Positions 45,267 to 55,315 are shown, counted from the first letter of the stretch. The stretch: DNA of 64,000 nucleotides from Nocardia bhagyanarayanae (GCF_006716565.1 NZ_VFPG01000001.1:186001-250000); one strand, 5' to 3'. Translations and numbers: made by a program. Notes: generated by a model not told the origin, from the sequence alone.

Positions 45267-46595
45267 ATGACCGACCCCGTCGCGGCCGAGTTCGATCCTG
45301 CCCGTTGGTCCTTCGAGACCAAGCAGGTGCATGCGGGCCAAGCCCCCGATCCGAGCACCGGCGCCCGCGCCCTGCCGATCTACCAGACCACTTCCTACGC
45401 CTTCCGCGACACCGACCACGCGGCGGCGCTGTTCGGGCTGGCCGAGCCGGGCAACATCTACACCCGCATCATGAACCCGACCCAGGACGTGGTCGAGCAG
45501 CGCATCGCCGCGCTGGAAGGCGGTGTCGCCGCGCTGCTGCTCGCCTCCGGGCAGGCCGCGGAGACCTACGCGATCCTGAACCTGGCTTCGGCGGGCGACC
45601 ACATCGTGTCCAGCCCGCACCTGTACGGCGGCACCTACAACCTCTTCCACTACTCGCTGCCCAAGCTCGGCATCGAGGTCTCGTTCGTCGAGGACCCGGA
45701 CGATCTCGACCAGTGGCGCGCCGCGATCCGGCCCAACACCAAGGCGTTCTTCGGCGAGACCATCGCCAATCCCAGCAGTGCCGTGTTCGACATCCCCGGT
45801 ATCGCCGAGGTCGCGCACGCCGCGGGGATCCCGCTGATCGTGGACAACACCGTCGCGACCCCTTACCTGATCCAGCCGCTGGCGCACGGCGCCGACATCG
45901 TGGTGCACTCGGCCACCAAGTACCTGGGCGGGCACGGCGCGGCCATCGCCGGCGCGATCGTCGACGGCGGAAAGTTCGACTGGACCGTCCGCGACGACAA
46001 GGGCGAGCCGCGCTACCCCGGCTTCACCACCCCGGACCCGAGCTACCACGGCGCGGTCTTCGCCGACCTGGGCGCGCCCGCCTACGCGCTGAAGGCCCGT
46101 GTGCAGCTGCTCCGCGATCTGGGCGCGGCGGTCTCACCGTTCAACGCCTTCCTCATCGCGCAGGGCATCGAGACGCTGAGCCTGCGCATCGAGCGCCACG
46201 TCGCCAACGCGCAGGCGGTCGCCGAGTTCTTGGCCGAGCATCCGGCCGTCGAATCGGTCCACTACGCGGGACTGCCCAGCTCGCCTTGGCACGAGCGGGC
46301 CAAGCGACTGGCGCCGAAGGGGACCGGCGCGATCGTCTCGTTCGAGCTGCGCGGCGGCGTCGACGCGGGCAAGAAGTTCGTGGACGCGTTGGTCCTGCAC
46401 AGCCACGTGGCCAACATCGGGGATGTGCGTTCCCTGGTGATCCATCCGGCATCGACGACGCACTCCCAACTCACGCCCGAGCAACAGCTCGCCTCCGGCG
46501 TCACCCCGGGGCTGGTCCGCCTCGCCGTGGGCATCGAGGGAATCGACGACATTCTGGCCGATCTGCGCGCCGGATTCACGGCGGCGACGACGTGA
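45267..46595 (+). CDS. metY: O-acetylhomoserine sulfhydrylase
   Basis: A PLP enzyme converting O-acetylhomoserine and sulfide (or methanethiol) to homocysteine (or methionine). Its 442 residues fit the MetY/MetC-like Cys/Met metabolism family. It has [32 protein letters not shown], the Asp in [11 protein letters not shown] and the PLP Lys in [11 protein letters not shown]. It starts at ATG 45267 with GGAG six bases upstream, after the SAM-IV riboswitch. The stop overlaps the GTG of metX by four bases. M. tuberculosis calls this gene metC (Rv3340). Confidence 0.96.
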   Translation: MTDPVAAEFDPARWSFETKQVHAGQAPDPSTGARALPIYQTTSYAFRDTDHAAALFGLAEPGNIYTRIMNPTQDVVEQRIAALEGGVAALLLASGQAAETYAILNLASAGDHIVSSPHLYGGTYNLFHYSLPKLGIEVSFVEDPDDLDQWRAAIRPNTKAFFGETIANPSSAVFDIPGIAEVAHAAGIPLIVDNTVATPYLIQPLAHGADIVVHSATKYLGGHGAAIAGAIVDGGKFDWTVRDDKGEPRYPGFTTPDPSYHGAVFADLGAPAYALKARVQLLRDLGAAVSPFNAFLIAQGIETLSLRIERHVANAQAVAEFLAEHPAVESVHYAGLPSSPWHERAKRLAPKGTGAIVSFELRGGVDAGKKFVDALVLHSHVANIGDVRSLVIHPASTTHSQLTPEQQLASGVTPGLVRLAVGIEGIDDILADLRAGFTAATT

Positions 46596-47737
46596 CCGTG
46601 AGCGCCGATCAGAGCATCGAGTCCGGCGTCGGCCTGCTGCCGCCGCCGGACGGACGGCCGGGCGTCATCGCCATCGGGGACGTGCGGCTGGAAAGCGGCG
46701 CGGTGATCCCGAACGTGCACCTCGCCGTGCAGCGGTGGGGCGAACTGTCCCCGGCCCTGGACAATGTGGTGCTCGTCGAGCACGCTCTGACCGGTGACTC
46801 GCACGTCGTCGGCACACCCGACGACATCCACGCCCAGCCCGGCTGGTGGGAGGGCATGGTCGGGCCGGGCGCGCCGGTGGACACCGACGAATGGTGTGTG
46901 ATCGCGACCAACGTGCTCGGCGGCTGTAAGGGCAGCACCGGACCGTCGTCGCTCGCGCCGGACGGCAAGCCGTGGGGCTCGCGTTTCCCGGAGATCTCCA
47001 TCCGCGATCAGGTGAGCGCCGAGGCCGCCCTGCTGGATCTGCTCGGCATCGAGCGGCTGGCCGCCGTCGTCGGCGGATCGATGGGCGGCATGCGGGTGCT
47101 GGAGTGGATGATCGGTGCGCCCGAACGGGTCGCGGCGGCGCTGGTGCTGGCCGTCGGCGCGCGCGCCACCGCCGACCAGATCGGCACCCAGACCACCCAG
47201 ATCGCCGCCATCAAGGCCGACCCGGACTGGCAGGGCGGCGACTACCACGACACCGGTCGCGCACCGATGACCGGCATGGGCATCGCGCGCCGCATCGCGC
47301 ACCTGACCTACCGCACCGAGGGCGAACTCGACCACCGCTTCGAGAACCACGCCCAGGGCTCGGAGGATCCGTGGCGCGGCGGGCGCTACGCGGTGCAGAG
47401 CTACCTGGACCACCAGGCCGAAAAGCTGTGCAAGCGTTTCGATCCCGCCACCTACGTGCTGCTCACCGAGGCGATGAACCGGCACGACGTCGGGCGCGGA
47501 CGCGGCGGTATCGAGGCCGCGCTCGCCGCGACGCCGGTGCCCTGCGTGGTCGGCGGCGTGGACTCCGACCGGCTCTACCCGTTGCGCACGCAGCAGGAAC
47601 TGGCCGACGCGCTACCCGGCTGCGCCCGGCTGGAAGTGGTGCATTCGCGTGACGGGCACGACGGGTTCCTGACCGAGGCGGCGGCGGTTTCGAAGTTGCT
47701 CATCGAGACCATGCGGTTGGCACGCGAGAACCGCTGA
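46592..47737 (+). CDS. metX: Homoserine O-acetyltransferase
   Basis: Acetylates homoserine with acetyl-CoA, the first committed step of methionine synthesis. It has 381 residues with an alpha/beta-hydrolase fold: [14 protein letters not shown], the nucleophile Ser in [12 protein letters not shown], the catalytic Asp in VDSDRLYP and the His in DGHDGFLTE. It starts at GTG 46592, overlapping the metY stop as GTGA, so its product feeds the enzyme encoded just upstream. It corresponds to metA/metX Rv3341. Confidence 0.96.
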   Translation: MTVSADQSIESGVGLLPPPDGRPGVIAIGDVRLESGAVIPNVHLAVQRWGELSPALDNVVLVEHALTGDSHVVGTPDDIHAQPGWWEGMVGPGAPVDTDEWCVIATNVLGGCKGSTGPSSLAPDGKPWGSRFPEISIRDQVSAEAALLDLLGIERLAAVVGGSMGGMRVLEWMIGAPERVAAALVLAVGARATADQIGTQTTQIAAIKADPDWQGGDYHDTGRAPMTGMGIARRIAHLTYRTEGELDHRFENHAQGSEDPWRGGRYAVQSYLDHQAEKLCKRFDPATYVLLTEAMNRHDVGRGRGGIEAALAATPVPCVVGGVDSDRLYPLRTQQELADALPGCARLEVVHSRDGHDGFLTEAAAVSKLLIETMRLARENR

Positions 47738-47810
47738 CGCGTCCACCGCTGTCGCCCCGCTGCGTGTCCGCGACGGCGGAGAGACGATGGAACCGCCGGT
47801 GCGCCCCTCG

Positions 47811-48188
47811 TCAAGCGCCCGCGCGGCGGCGGGCATCCTCGATGCGGTTGATATTGGTCTCGATCCAGTCGCGCAGGGCCGCGATGGGGACGCGCAGGCT
47901 GTGGCCCAGCTCGGTGAGCGTGTAGTCGACACGCGGTGGGACGGTGGGATGCACTGTGCGCGTGACGAATCCATCGGCCTCGAGCTGACGCAGGGTCTGC
48001 GTCAGCATCTTCTGGGAGATTCCTTCGATGCGGCGTCGCAGGTCGGTGTAGCGCAACGTGCCCTCGGCGAGCGCGTCGACGATCAGCACCGTCCATTTGC
48101 CCGCGACATGGTCGAGCACCTGCCGTGTGGGGCACTTCGCGGAGTAGATATCGGCGGGCAGCCCACTGGCCTCGTGAATCGTACGCAC
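47811..48188 (-). CDS. HxlR family regulator
   Basis: 125 residues with the winged-helix core of the HxlR/MarR-like family: CPTRQVLDHVAGKWTVLIVDAL with the conserved redox-capable Cys and KW, LRYTDLRRRIEGISQKMLTQTLRQLE and the wing YTLTELGHSL. Some members sense electrophiles through the N-terminal Cys. The start is GTG 48188; TACACT seven bases upstream fits a leaderless mRNA. It is divergent from a nitroreductase gene, its likely target. Confidence 0.9.
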   Translation of the reverse strand: MRTIHEASGLPADIYSAKCPTRQVLDHVAGKWTVLIVDALAEGTLRYTDLRRRIEGISQKMLTQTLRQLEADGFVTRTVHPTVPPRVDYTLTELGHSLRVPIAALRDWIETNINRIEDARRRAGA

Positions 48189-48257
48189 TCCTCCGAGTGT
48201 AACGAACCCAAAAGTGCCTTCTTCCCAATAGTGCGTCGCTCTCCGATAGTGAGAATC

Positions 48258-48899
48258 ATGAACGCACAGGCACTTTCGGTTCCCGACGCCATCCGAATCC
48301 GTCGCACGGTCCGCCACTATCGGCCGACCCCGATCGCCACGGAACTCCTCGACGAACTGCTCGATCTCGCGGTGCAGGCCCCGAGCGCCTGGAACATGCA
48401 GGACCGGTCGATCGTGGTGGTGACAAGCGATGCCGGTCGAAAAGCACTGTCCGAGGCGGCTTTCGGGCAGCCACAACCGCTCGAGGCGCCGGTGATGCTG
48501 GTCTTCGTCGCCGACCCGGCTGCCTGGCGGGCGGGCAATGGCGACATCGCGGAGTTGGCCGGGCGCAACGGCGCGTGGAACGCCGAATTCCTGGCCTCGT
48601 TCGAGTCCCGAGCCGAATTCCACGCACTGGAGCAGCGTGGACTGCTCAGGGAGAACGCCGTGAAGAACGCGATGATCGCCGCGACGTACGTGATGCTCGC
48701 GGCGGCCAGCCTCGGGCTGGCCTCGGCGCCGATGAACGGCTGGGATCCCGAGCTGGTCAAGGAGGCCATCGGCATCGATGATCGGGACGATCTGGCCATC
48801 GCGGTGATGGTGGCGGTCGGCTACCCCGCGGCGGCGGTGCCGCATCCCGGCCGCCGCGAACGCGACCGGACCGTCTTCAGCGAACGATATCCAGCCTGA
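48258..48899 (+). CDS. Nitroreductase family protein
   Basis: 213 residues of the FMN-dependent nitroreductase fold: RRTVRHYRPTPI for FMN phosphate binding, then VQAPSAWNMQDRSIVVV, a middle helix AATYVMLAAASLGLASAP and the C-terminal VAVGYPA. It reduces quinones, nitro compounds or enones with NAD(P)H. ATG 48258 lies seven bases after GATAGT (48245-48250), again leaderless. Controlled probably by the divergent HxlR protein; such pairs often respond to electrophile stress. Confidence 0.9.
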   Translation: MNAQALSVPDAIRIRRTVRHYRPTPIATELLDELLDLAVQAPSAWNMQDRSIVVVTSDAGRKALSEAAFGQPQPLEAPVMLVFVADPAAWRAGNGDIAELAGRNGAWNAEFLASFESRAEFHALEQRGLLRENAVKNAMIAATYVMLAAASLGLASAPMNGWDPELVKEAIGIDDRDDLAIAVMVAVGYPAAAVPHPGRRERDRTVFSERYPA

Positions 48900-48957
48900 G
48901 CGGAGGACTCACGCGCACCCGACCCGGCGCACGGGTCCGGTGCGCGATGCGTCGGCC

Positions 48958-49281
48958 TCAGCCGACGCCGAGCGTGTTGATGGTGGCGGCGAGGAAGACG
49001 ATGGCGGAGCCGAGCAAACTCAGCGCGCCCACGTCGAACGGCTTGCTGCGCACCGCGAGCAGCCCGACCCGCGCGGTCGGCAGGCAGAGCCGGAAGGCCG
49101 CCGCCAACAACGTCGCCCCACCGAAGAACAGCGCACCGCGCCGCCACCGATCCGACGCGACGAAGACCACCGCGACCACGACGACGAGCACGACGACCAC
49201 CATCGGCAGGTGACAGCGCAGGAACTGCGCGGCACGACTACCGCCTGCGTGTCGTCCAGCGGACGCGTCGAGATCCGTCAC
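48958..49281 (-). CDS. DUF3017 membrane protein
   Basis: 107 residues with three hydrophobic helices: LPMVVVVLVVVVAVVFVA, a GGATLLAAAFRLCLP segment and GALSLLGSAIVFLAATINTLGVG. It fits DUF3017, small actinobacterial integral membrane proteins of unknown function, often found beside folD; no folD is here. The start GTG 49281 is the best fit; no strong ribosome-binding site is visible. Confidence 0.75.
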   Translation of the reverse strand: MTDLDASAGRHAGGSRAAQFLRCHLPMVVVVLVVVVAVVFVASDRWRRGALFFGGATLLAAAFRLCLPTARVGLLAVRSKPFDVGALSLLGSAIVFLAATINTLGVG

Positions 49282-49466
49282 GGCACCGATTCTTGCAGAC
49301 GCGCCCCCACCGACCCGCACCCCATCGCACCGGCCTGACCCGCCGCCGCATTCCCCACGGGCCGCTCGGCCGGACTCCGGCGCCGCCCTTCGACTCGTGC
49401 CCGGAGAACTCGGTTTCGCCGGTAGCCCGTCTACTGGGCGGCGGCGGCGCCTGATTGACTTGGTGC

Positions 49467-49931
49467 GTGTTCCGCCTGATGTTCCACGAGCCGTGCATTC
49501 CGCCGAACACCGGAAACGCGATCCGTCTGGTCGCCGGGACCGGCTGTGAGCTGCACCTGATCGAGCCGCTGGGGTTCGACCTCTCGGAGTCCAAGCTGCG
49601 CCGGGCCGGGCTGGACTATCACGATCTCGCCTCGGTCACCGTGCACGAGAGCCTGTCCGCCGCCTGGGCGGCGCTGCGACCGGAACGCGTCTACGCCTTC
49701 ACCACCAAGTCGACGACCCGCTACACCGACATCGCCTACCAACCCGGCGACGTCCTGCTCTTCGGCACCGAACCCACCGGCCTCCCCGACCACGTCCTCG
49801 ACGACCCCCACGTCACCGCCCACCTGCGCATCCCCATGCTCCCCGGCCGCCGCTCCATGAACCTCTCCAACGCCGCCGCCGTCACCGTCTACGAAGCCTG
49901 GCGCCAACTGGGCTTTCCCGGCGGAATCTGA
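49467..49931 (+). CDS. trmL: tRNA (cytidine/uridine-2'-O)-methyltransferase, TrmL type
   Basis: A 154-residue SPOUT-fold enzyme that methylates the wobble-base ribose (position 34) of tRNA-Leu using SAM. All knot motifs are present: [20 protein letters not shown] (motif 1), [14 protein letters not shown] (motif 2) and [18 protein letters not shown] (motif 3). The minimal length fits TrmL without extra domains. The start is GTG 49467. It corresponds to the SpoU-type gene Rv3366 close to dnaE2 in M. tuberculosis. Confidence 0.94.
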   Translation: MFRLMFHEPCIPPNTGNAIRLVAGTGCELHLIEPLGFDLSESKLRRAGLDYHDLASVTVHESLSAAWAALRPERVYAFTTKSTTRYTDIAYQPGDVLLFGTEPTGLPDHVLDDPHVTAHLRIPMLPGRRSMNLSNAAAVTVYEAWRQLGFPGGI

Positions 49932-49943
49932 CAGCGGCACGGC

Positions 49944-49949
49944 TACCAT
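49944..49949 (+). promoter_or_regulatory. -10 hexamer for a leaderless mRNA
   Basis: TACCAT lies seven bases before the Uma2 ATG at 49957. There is no ribosome-binding site. Confidence 0.5.
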
Positions 49950-49956
49950 TTACGGC

Positions 49957-50610
49957 ATGCCAGAGCCGCACGGCGAGCAGCCGAAGCTTCCCACCCACCT
50001 GACATGGGAGGAACTGGAGAAGCTACCCGCCGAGATCGCCGCGCAGATCGAGCTGTGGAACGGGCGGGTGGTCTGGCTGCGCCGTGGCCCCGGCGAACAC
50101 CAGACGTTCACCCGCCGATTGACGAATGCGCTCGAAAGCCTTGCGCGTAAGGACATGTCGTCCAATACCGAGCACTGCTGGCGCGCGAACCTGGAGACCA
50201 ACGTCTTCTTCGGCAGGACCGGCAATTCCGACTTCGTGACACCCGGCTTCCTCGTACACCGCTGCCTGGAACGGCCATACCAAGATGTTCGCGCCGGTGA
50301 TGTCCTGCTGGTCGGTGAAGTGCTCTCCCCGGGCAACACCCAATCCGACATCGAAGCCAAGAAGGCGCGCTACGCCGGCGGTGGCATCCCCTGGTACTGG
50401 GAGGTGACGCTCGCCCGCGACGACAGCGCCATAGACATCGTCCAGGTCTACGGACTCGAAACCGGATATGGGCAGCTCCCCGACGGAGTTCGCCCGCTGC
50501 GGCCCTCCAACTATCTGCTCACCGGGGAATGGACGCGCGACGCCCCGAACGGTATCGAGTTCGATTTCCCGTTCCCGATCAGCATTCCGTGGACCGAACT
50601 CGAGTTCTGA
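49957..50610 (+). CDS. Uma2 family (DUF820) restriction-endonuclease-fold protein
   Basis: 217 residues of the Uma2/DUF820 family, a PD-(D/E)XK-like nuclease fold. The core motifs are LTWEELEKLP, IELWNGRVVW and VLLVGEVLSPGNTQSDIEAKKARYA followed by WYWEV; the Glu in VGEVLSP and the Lys of EAKKARYA are the expected active-site residues. The family is expanded in cyanobacteria and actinobacteria and has no settled role. The gene is single and leaderless, convergent with the DUF167 gene nine bases away. Confidence 0.85.
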   Translation: MPEPHGEQPKLPTHLTWEELEKLPAEIAAQIELWNGRVVWLRRGPGEHQTFTRRLTNALESLARKDMSSNTEHCWRANLETNVFFGRTGNSDFVTPGFLVHRCLERPYQDVRAGDVLLVGEVLSPGNTQSDIEAKKARYAGGGIPWYWEVTLARDDSAIDIVQVYGLETGYGQLPDGVRPLRPSNYLLTGEWTRDAPNGIEFDFPFPISIPWTELEF

Positions 50611-50619
50611 GGCCGCCGC

Positions 50620-50853
50620 TCAGTCCTCGATCTCGAAACGCTTGAAGCGGGAGGTGGCGCCCGCGGTGAGGCGGACGGCGGTTTTGGGGACGTTGTAGTG
50701 GGTGGCGAGGAGTTCGATCGCGGCCTTGTTGGCCTTGCCTTCGACGGCGGGGGCGCGGACGTAGAGCTGGAGGGTGCCGTCCGGAAGTGGTTCGACCAGT
50801 GGGCCTTTACGGCTGTTGGGTTTGATGATCGCCCTGACCACCGTCGGCGGCAT
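50620..50853 (-). CDS. DUF167 (YggU) family protein
   Basis: 77 residues: VRAIIKPNSRKG, LYVRAPAVEGKANKAAIELLA and KTAVRLTAGATSRFKRFEIE match the YggU/DUF167 family, a conserved small protein of unknown function with an RNA-binding-like fold. The ATG at 50853 has AGGAG seven bases upstream. Its first 47 bases overlap the end of the DUF4349 gene in another frame, so the two are transcribed and probably translated in a coupled way. Confidence 0.9.
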   Translation of the reverse strand: MPPTVVRAIIKPNSRKGPLVEPLPDGTLQLYVRAPAVEGKANKAAIELLATHYNVPKTAVRLTAGATSRFKRFEIED

Positions 50854-51766
50854 CGGGGGCTCCTGTTCGGTTAGCTGCGGGAATCGCTGTGGTGGAAGGG
50901 CTTTCGGTCGGGCGACGCTTGCGGCGCAGCAAGCGGACGACGGCGAAGACGAGGGCGCCGACGATCGCGAGGAAGCCGAGCCAGGGAATCGCTTTGCCGG
51001 TGAACACGATCGCGTCCTTCAGCCAGTCGACCAGCGAGTTCCAGCCCGCGACGATGCCGTCCCAGAAGTTGCTCGGTCCCTCGTCGGATCCCTTGTCGGC
51101 GGTGGTGATCTCGATGGTGAGGGTGGACAGCGCGACCTGATCGTCGAGGTGGCGCTTCTGGGCGGTGAGGCTGTCGAGTTCCCCTTGGCGGCTGGCCAGC
51201 GCCTGCTCGGCGGCGATGAGATCGGCGGTGGTTGCGGCGCCGGTGATCAGCGCGCGCAGCCGATCGACCGATGCCTGCAAAGCCTTGATCCTGGCGTCCA
51301 GGTCCTCCCACTGCATGGTGACGTCGTCGCGGTTGGTGCTCACCCTGGTGAGGGTGCCGATCCCGCCGAGTCCGTTCACGAACGCGTCGGTCTTGTCGGC
51401 GGGCACCCGCACGGTCAACGAGGCGCTGGGGTCTATGTCGTCGGTGCCCGGCTGCTCGGTGCGGCTGTCCACCCGGCCGCCCGCCTCGCGCACCCGGTCG
51501 GCGACCTTCGCGGCGGCCGCGATCGGATCACCCGCGGTGATGTCGACGCTGCCGGTGACGACCTCCTTGCGGTCGACGGTGTCGGTGTCCTGCCCGCGAC
51601 TGTCGCCGGGCATGGGCGCCTGCTCCCGGAACCCGGGCGGCGACACCGGCGCGGAAGCACCCGTGATGGTCGGCGAACCACCGGAGTCGGCCCGCTCCTC
51701 GCCGCCGCAGCCGACGAGCAGCGCCAAGCCGAGCAAAGCGACGCACAGCACAACAACCTTCCGCAT
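50807..51766 (-). CDS. DUF4349 lipoprotein
   Basis: 319 residues: a lipoprotein signal with lipobox LVGC (Cys20), a disordered Ser/Pro/Asp linker, then the DUF4349 domain (about 65-240) with VTGSVDITAGDP, a coiled coil around LDARIKALQASVDRLRALI and LASRQGELDSLTAQKRHLDDQ. A C-terminal membrane helix WLGFLAIVGALVFAVVRLL and basic tail follow. The protein would be anchored at both ends of the periplasmic-like space. The function is unknown. It overlaps the DUF167 gene at the 3' end. Confidence 0.88.
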   Translation of the reverse strand: MRKVVVLCVALLGLALLVGCGGEERADSGGSPTITGASAPVSPPGFREQAPMPGDSRGQDTDTVDRKEVVTGSVDITAGDPIAAAAKVADRVREAGGRVDSRTEQPGTDDIDPSASLTVRVPADKTDAFVNGLGGIGTLTRVSTNRDDVTMQWEDLDARIKALQASVDRLRALITGAATTADLIAAEQALASRQGELDSLTAQKRHLDDQVALSTLTIEITTADKGSDEGPSNFWDGIVAGWNSLVDWLKDAIVFTGKAIPWLGFLAIVGALVFAVVRLLRRKRRPTESPSTTAIPAANRTGAPDAADGGQGDHQTQQP

Positions 51767-51824
51767 GCTCGCAGCGTAACCGCCGCACCTCGCGCGGTCA
51801 CCGAACTCGTTCGCCGCGTTCGTC

Positions 51825-54800
51825 TCAGCGGAAGTCGCGCGACTTGCCGTCGATCCGCAGATGGAGTCGTTGGAGATGTTCCGCGACGACGCTGACCGCG
51901 CCCTCCGCGTTCTGCACCCGTCCGCGGATGAGGAGCGCGGTGGCGCTCTGGGCGAGGCGGCGGTAGCGGGCCCAGAGGCCTACGGAGCAGACGACGTTCA
52001 CCATGCCGGTCTCGTCCTCCAGGTTGAGGAAGGTGACGCCCTCGGCGGTGGCGGGGCGCTGGCGGTGGGTGACCGCGCCGCCGACCAGCACACGGGAACC
52101 GTCGGGGACGGCGAGCAGGCCTGCGGCGGGGACGGCGCCGAGCGCGTCGAGCTGGGGGCGCAGGAATTCGGTCGGGTAGCTGCCCGGTGAGATCCCGGTG
52201 GCCCACACGTCGGCGGCCGCGAGTTCCAGTTCGCTCATGCCGGGCAGGGCGGGGGCGGTGGTCGCGGCGCCGGTGCCGGGTAGCCGATCCGCGCGCTCCC
52301 CCGCCGCCGCGCCCGCCGCCCACAGCGCCTCGCGCCTGCTGATGCCGAGACTGCCGAGCGCGCCCGCGGTGGCCAGCGATTCGGCCTGCGCGACAGAGAG
52401 TTCCACCCGTCCGGTGAGGTCGAGGAACGAAGTGTACGGTCCGCGTTCGCGCCGAGCGGCGACGATCCGCTCGGCCAAGTCCGTGCCGAGGTGGCGGACG
52501 GCGGCCAGCCCGAGCCGGACCTCGGTGCCCGCCGCCTCCAGGGTGGCCTCGGCCAGGCTGGCGTTGATGTCGGGGCCGTGCACCGCGATCCCGTGCCTGC
52601 GCGCGTCGGCGACCAGGGATTGCGGGGAATAGAAGCCCATCGGCTGGGCGCGCAGCAAGCCGGCCGTGAACGCCGCGTGATGGTGCAGCTTGAACCACGC
52701 CGAATAGAAGACCAGCGCGGCGAAACTCTGCGAATGACTTTCCGGGAAGCCGAAATTCGCGAAGGCGTAGAGCTTCTCGTAGATGCGGTCGGCGATCTCG
52801 CCGGTGATGCCGTGCAGGTCGCGCATGCCCTGGTAGAGGCGGGCCTTGATCCGCTCCATGCGTTCCGGTGAGCGTTTGGAACCCATCGCGCGGCGCAGCT
52901 GATCGGCCTCGGCGGCGGTGAAACCGGCGACGTCGACGGCCATCTGCATCAGCTGCTCCTGGAACAGCGGCACGCCGAGGGTGCGGCCGAGCGAATTCTC
53001 CAGTGCCGGATGGTCGTAATCCCATTTCTCGCGCTCGTTGCGACGGCGGATGTAGGGGTGCACCGAGCCGCCCTGGATCGGCCCGGGCCGAATCAGCGCG
53101 ACCTGCACGACCAGGTCGTAGAAATCGCGCGGCTTCAGCCGGGGCAGGGTCGCCATCTGAGCCCGCGACTCCACCTGGAAGACGCCGACCGAATCCGCCC
53201 GCGAAAGCATTTCGTAGACCGCGGTCTCTTTCAGGTCGAGCTTGTGCAGCTCCACCTCGATGCCCTTGTGCTCGCGCACCATATCGATCATGTAGTGCAG
53301 CGCGGAAAGCATGCCGAGCCCGAGCATGTCGAACTTCACCAACCCGACCGCGGCGCAATCGTCCTTGTCCCACTGCAAGACGCTGCGGCCCGGCATGCGC
53401 GCCCATTCCACCGGGCACACGTCGGCGATGGGACGGTCGCAGATCACCATGCCGCCGGAGTGGATGCCCAAATGCCTTGGCAGACCTTCGATATCGGCGG
53501 CCAGGTGCAGCACCTCGCCGGGGATGTCGGTGCCGGTCTCGGCCGCGACGCCGGTCCAGCGGCTCACCTGTTTGCTCCACGCGTCCTGCTGTCCCGGCGA
53601 AAACCCGAGCGCCCGTGCGGCATCGCGCACCGCCGACTTGCCGCGATAGGTGATCACATTGGCCACCTGGGCGGCGTACTCGCGGCCGTATTTGGCGTAG
53701 ACGTGCTGGATCGCCTCCTCCCGGCGATCGGATTCGATATCCACGTCGATATCGGGTGGTCCGTCGCGCTCCGGCGAGAGGAAGCGTTCGAACAGCAGCG
53801 AATTGGCCACCGGATCGACGTTGGTGATCCCGATGGCGTAGCAGACCGCGGAGTTGGCCGCCGAGCCGCGGCCCTGGCACAGGATGTCGTTGTCCGCGCA
53901 GAAGCTGACGATGTCGTGCACCACCAGGAAGTAGCCGGGGAAGCCGAGCTGCTCGATCACCTCGAGCTCGTGTTCGATCTGGTGGTAGGCCGCCGGGTTC
54001 GCCGCGCGCGAGCCGTAGCGGCGGGCCGCGCCGCGCAGGGCGAGTTCGCGCAGCCAGGAGTTCTCGTCGTGGCCGTCCGGCACGTCGAAGGGCGGCAGTT
54101 GGGGCGCGATGAGGCGCAGATCGAAGGCGCATTCCCGGGCCAGCGCCGCGGCATTGGCCACCGCGTCGGGGCAGGCCGCGAACAGCCGCGCCATCTCCGC
54201 GCCCGAGCGCAGATGCGCGCCGCCGGTGGGCGCCAGCCAGCCCGCGATGTCGTCGAGGCTCTGCCTGGCCCGGATGGCGGCCAGCGCCATGGCGCGGCGG
54301 CGTTGCGCCGGAGCGGCGAAATGCGCTCCGGTGGTGGCGATCACGGGCAGACCGAGCCGGTCGGCGAGGTCGATGAGGTGGGCGTTGCGTTCGTCGTCCT
54401 CCGGGACGCCGTGGTGGGTGAGTTCCACGCCGACCCGTTCGGCGCCGAAACGCTCGGTGAGTTCGCGCAGCGCGGCCTCGGCACGCGCCAGGCGGGTGTC
54501 GCCCACGCGCAGGTCCTCGGCGAGCGCGCGGCGCAGGTGCCCTTTGCGGCAGCCGGTCAGGATGTGCCAGTGCTCGCCCGCCGCCGCGGTGAGGACGTCG
54601 AGGTCGTAGCGGAGGATGCCCTTCTCCCCCGCCGCCAGGTGCGCGGCGGCGATCTCGCGGGACAGCCGCCGATAGCCCTCCTGGCCGCGGGCCAGCACGA
54701 GCAGGTGTTCTCCGGCCGGATCCGGCGCGCCCGTGCGCGGCGCGGAGTCCGGCGCGTCGGCGTGCGTGGCCGTCTTCGGCGCGCGCCGCCGCACGTCCTG

Positions 54801-55187
54801 CGGACCCAGCGACAGTTCCGCGCCGAAGACGGTCGCCATACCCAGCTCCTTGGCCGCCTCCGCGAAGCGGACGGTGCCGTAGAAGCCGTCGTGGTCGGTG
54901 AGCGCGATCGCCTCCAGCCCCAGCCGCACCGCCTCCTCCACCAGCTCTTCGGGCTGGCTGGCGCCGTCGAGGAAGCTGTAGGCGGAATGCGCGTGCAGTT
55001 CGGCGTACGGCACGGTCGGGCCGTCGCGGTGGACCGGCTCGGCCGAGTACGGCTCGCGCTTGCGCGACCAGGCCGGGCTGTCGCCGCCGTCGCCCGGGTA
55101 CATGGCGTCCGGATCGGTCCGGCCGGGGCGGCCGGACAGCACCCGCTCCAATTCGGCCCAGGTCGGCGGGCCGTTGCTCCAACCCAT
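51825..55187 (-). CDS. dnaE2: Error-prone DNA polymerase DnaE2 (ImuC)
   Basis: A damage-inducible C-family translesion polymerase of 1120 residues. The N-terminal PHP domain has YAELHAHSAYSFLDG and ALTDHDGFYG. The polymerase palm has GYFLVVHDIVSF, QGRGSAANSAVCY and the catalytic Asp pair in PPDIDVDIESDRR. A C-terminal OB fold has VTFLNLEDETGMVNVV. It lacks the beta/tau-binding tail of DnaE1. ATG 55187 follows AGGAGG; a LexA-type box is 20 bases further up. It works with ImuA' and ImuB, encoded near the window end. Confidence 0.97.
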   Translation of the reverse strand: MGWSNGPPTWAELERVLSGRPGRTDPDAMYPGDGGDSPAWSRKREPYSAEPVHRDGPTVPYAELHAHSAYSFLDGASQPEELVEEAVRLGLEAIALTDHDGFYGTVRFAEAAKELGMATVFGAELSLGPQDVRRRAPKTATHADAPDSAPRTGAPDPAGEHLLVLARGQEGYRRLSREIAAAHLAAGEKGILRYDLDVLTAAAGEHWHILTGCRKGHLRRALAEDLRVGDTRLARAEAALRELTERFGAERVGVELTHHGVPEDDERNAHLIDLADRLGLPVIATTGAHFAAPAQRRRAMALAAIRARQSLDDIAGWLAPTGGAHLRSGAEMARLFAACPDAVANAAALARECAFDLRLIAPQLPPFDVPDGHDENSWLRELALRGAARRYGSRAANPAAYHQIEHELEVIEQLGFPGYFLVVHDIVSFCADNDILCQGRGSAANSAVCYAIGITNVDPVANSLLFERFLSPERDGPPDIDVDIESDRREEAIQHVYAKYGREYAAQVANVITYRGKSAVRDAARALGFSPGQQDAWSKQVSRWTGVAAETGTDIPGEVLHLAADIEGLPRHLGIHSGGMVICDRPIADVCPVEWARMPGRSVLQWDKDDCAAVGLVKFDMLGLGMLSALHYMIDMVREHKGIEVELHKLDLKETAVYEMLSRADSVGVFQVESRAQMATLPRLKPRDFYDLVVQVALIRPGPIQGGSVHPYIRRRNEREKWDYDHPALENSLGRTLGVPLFQEQLMQMAVDVAGFTAAEADQLRRAMGSKRSPERMERIKARLYQGMRDLHGITGEIADRIYEKLYAFANFGFPESHSQSFAALVFYSAWFKLHHHAAFTAGLLRAQPMGFYSPQSLVADARRHGIAVHGPDINASLAEATLEAAGTEVRLGLAAVRHLGTDLAERIVAARRERGPYTSFLDLTGRVELSVAQAESLATAGALGSLGISRREALWAAGAAAGERADRLPGTGAATTAPALPGMSELELAAADVWATGISPGSYPTEFLRPQLDALGAVPAAGLLAVPDGSRVLVGGAVTHRQRPATAEGVTFLNLEDETGMVNVVCSVGLWARYRRLAQSATALLIRGRVQNAEGAVSVVAEHLQRLHLRIDGKSRDFR

Positions 55188-55206
55188 GACACGTCACCTC
55201 CTCATC

Positions 55207-55222
55207 TCGAACATACATTCGA
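55207..55222. promoter_or_regulatory. LexA (SOS) box of dnaE2
   Basis: TCGAACATACATTCGA matches the mycobacterial SOS box TCGAAC-N4-GTTCGA with one mismatch. It lies 20 bases before the dnaE2 start. Confidence 0.88.
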
Positions 55223-55315
55223 TAGATGCGAAGGTGCGCGCGGGTCCGCCCAACGGATACCGAGTCGCAACAAGCGGGCGGCGAGCCCCTCATCGACCCG
55301 CCACCCGCCCGCCGA

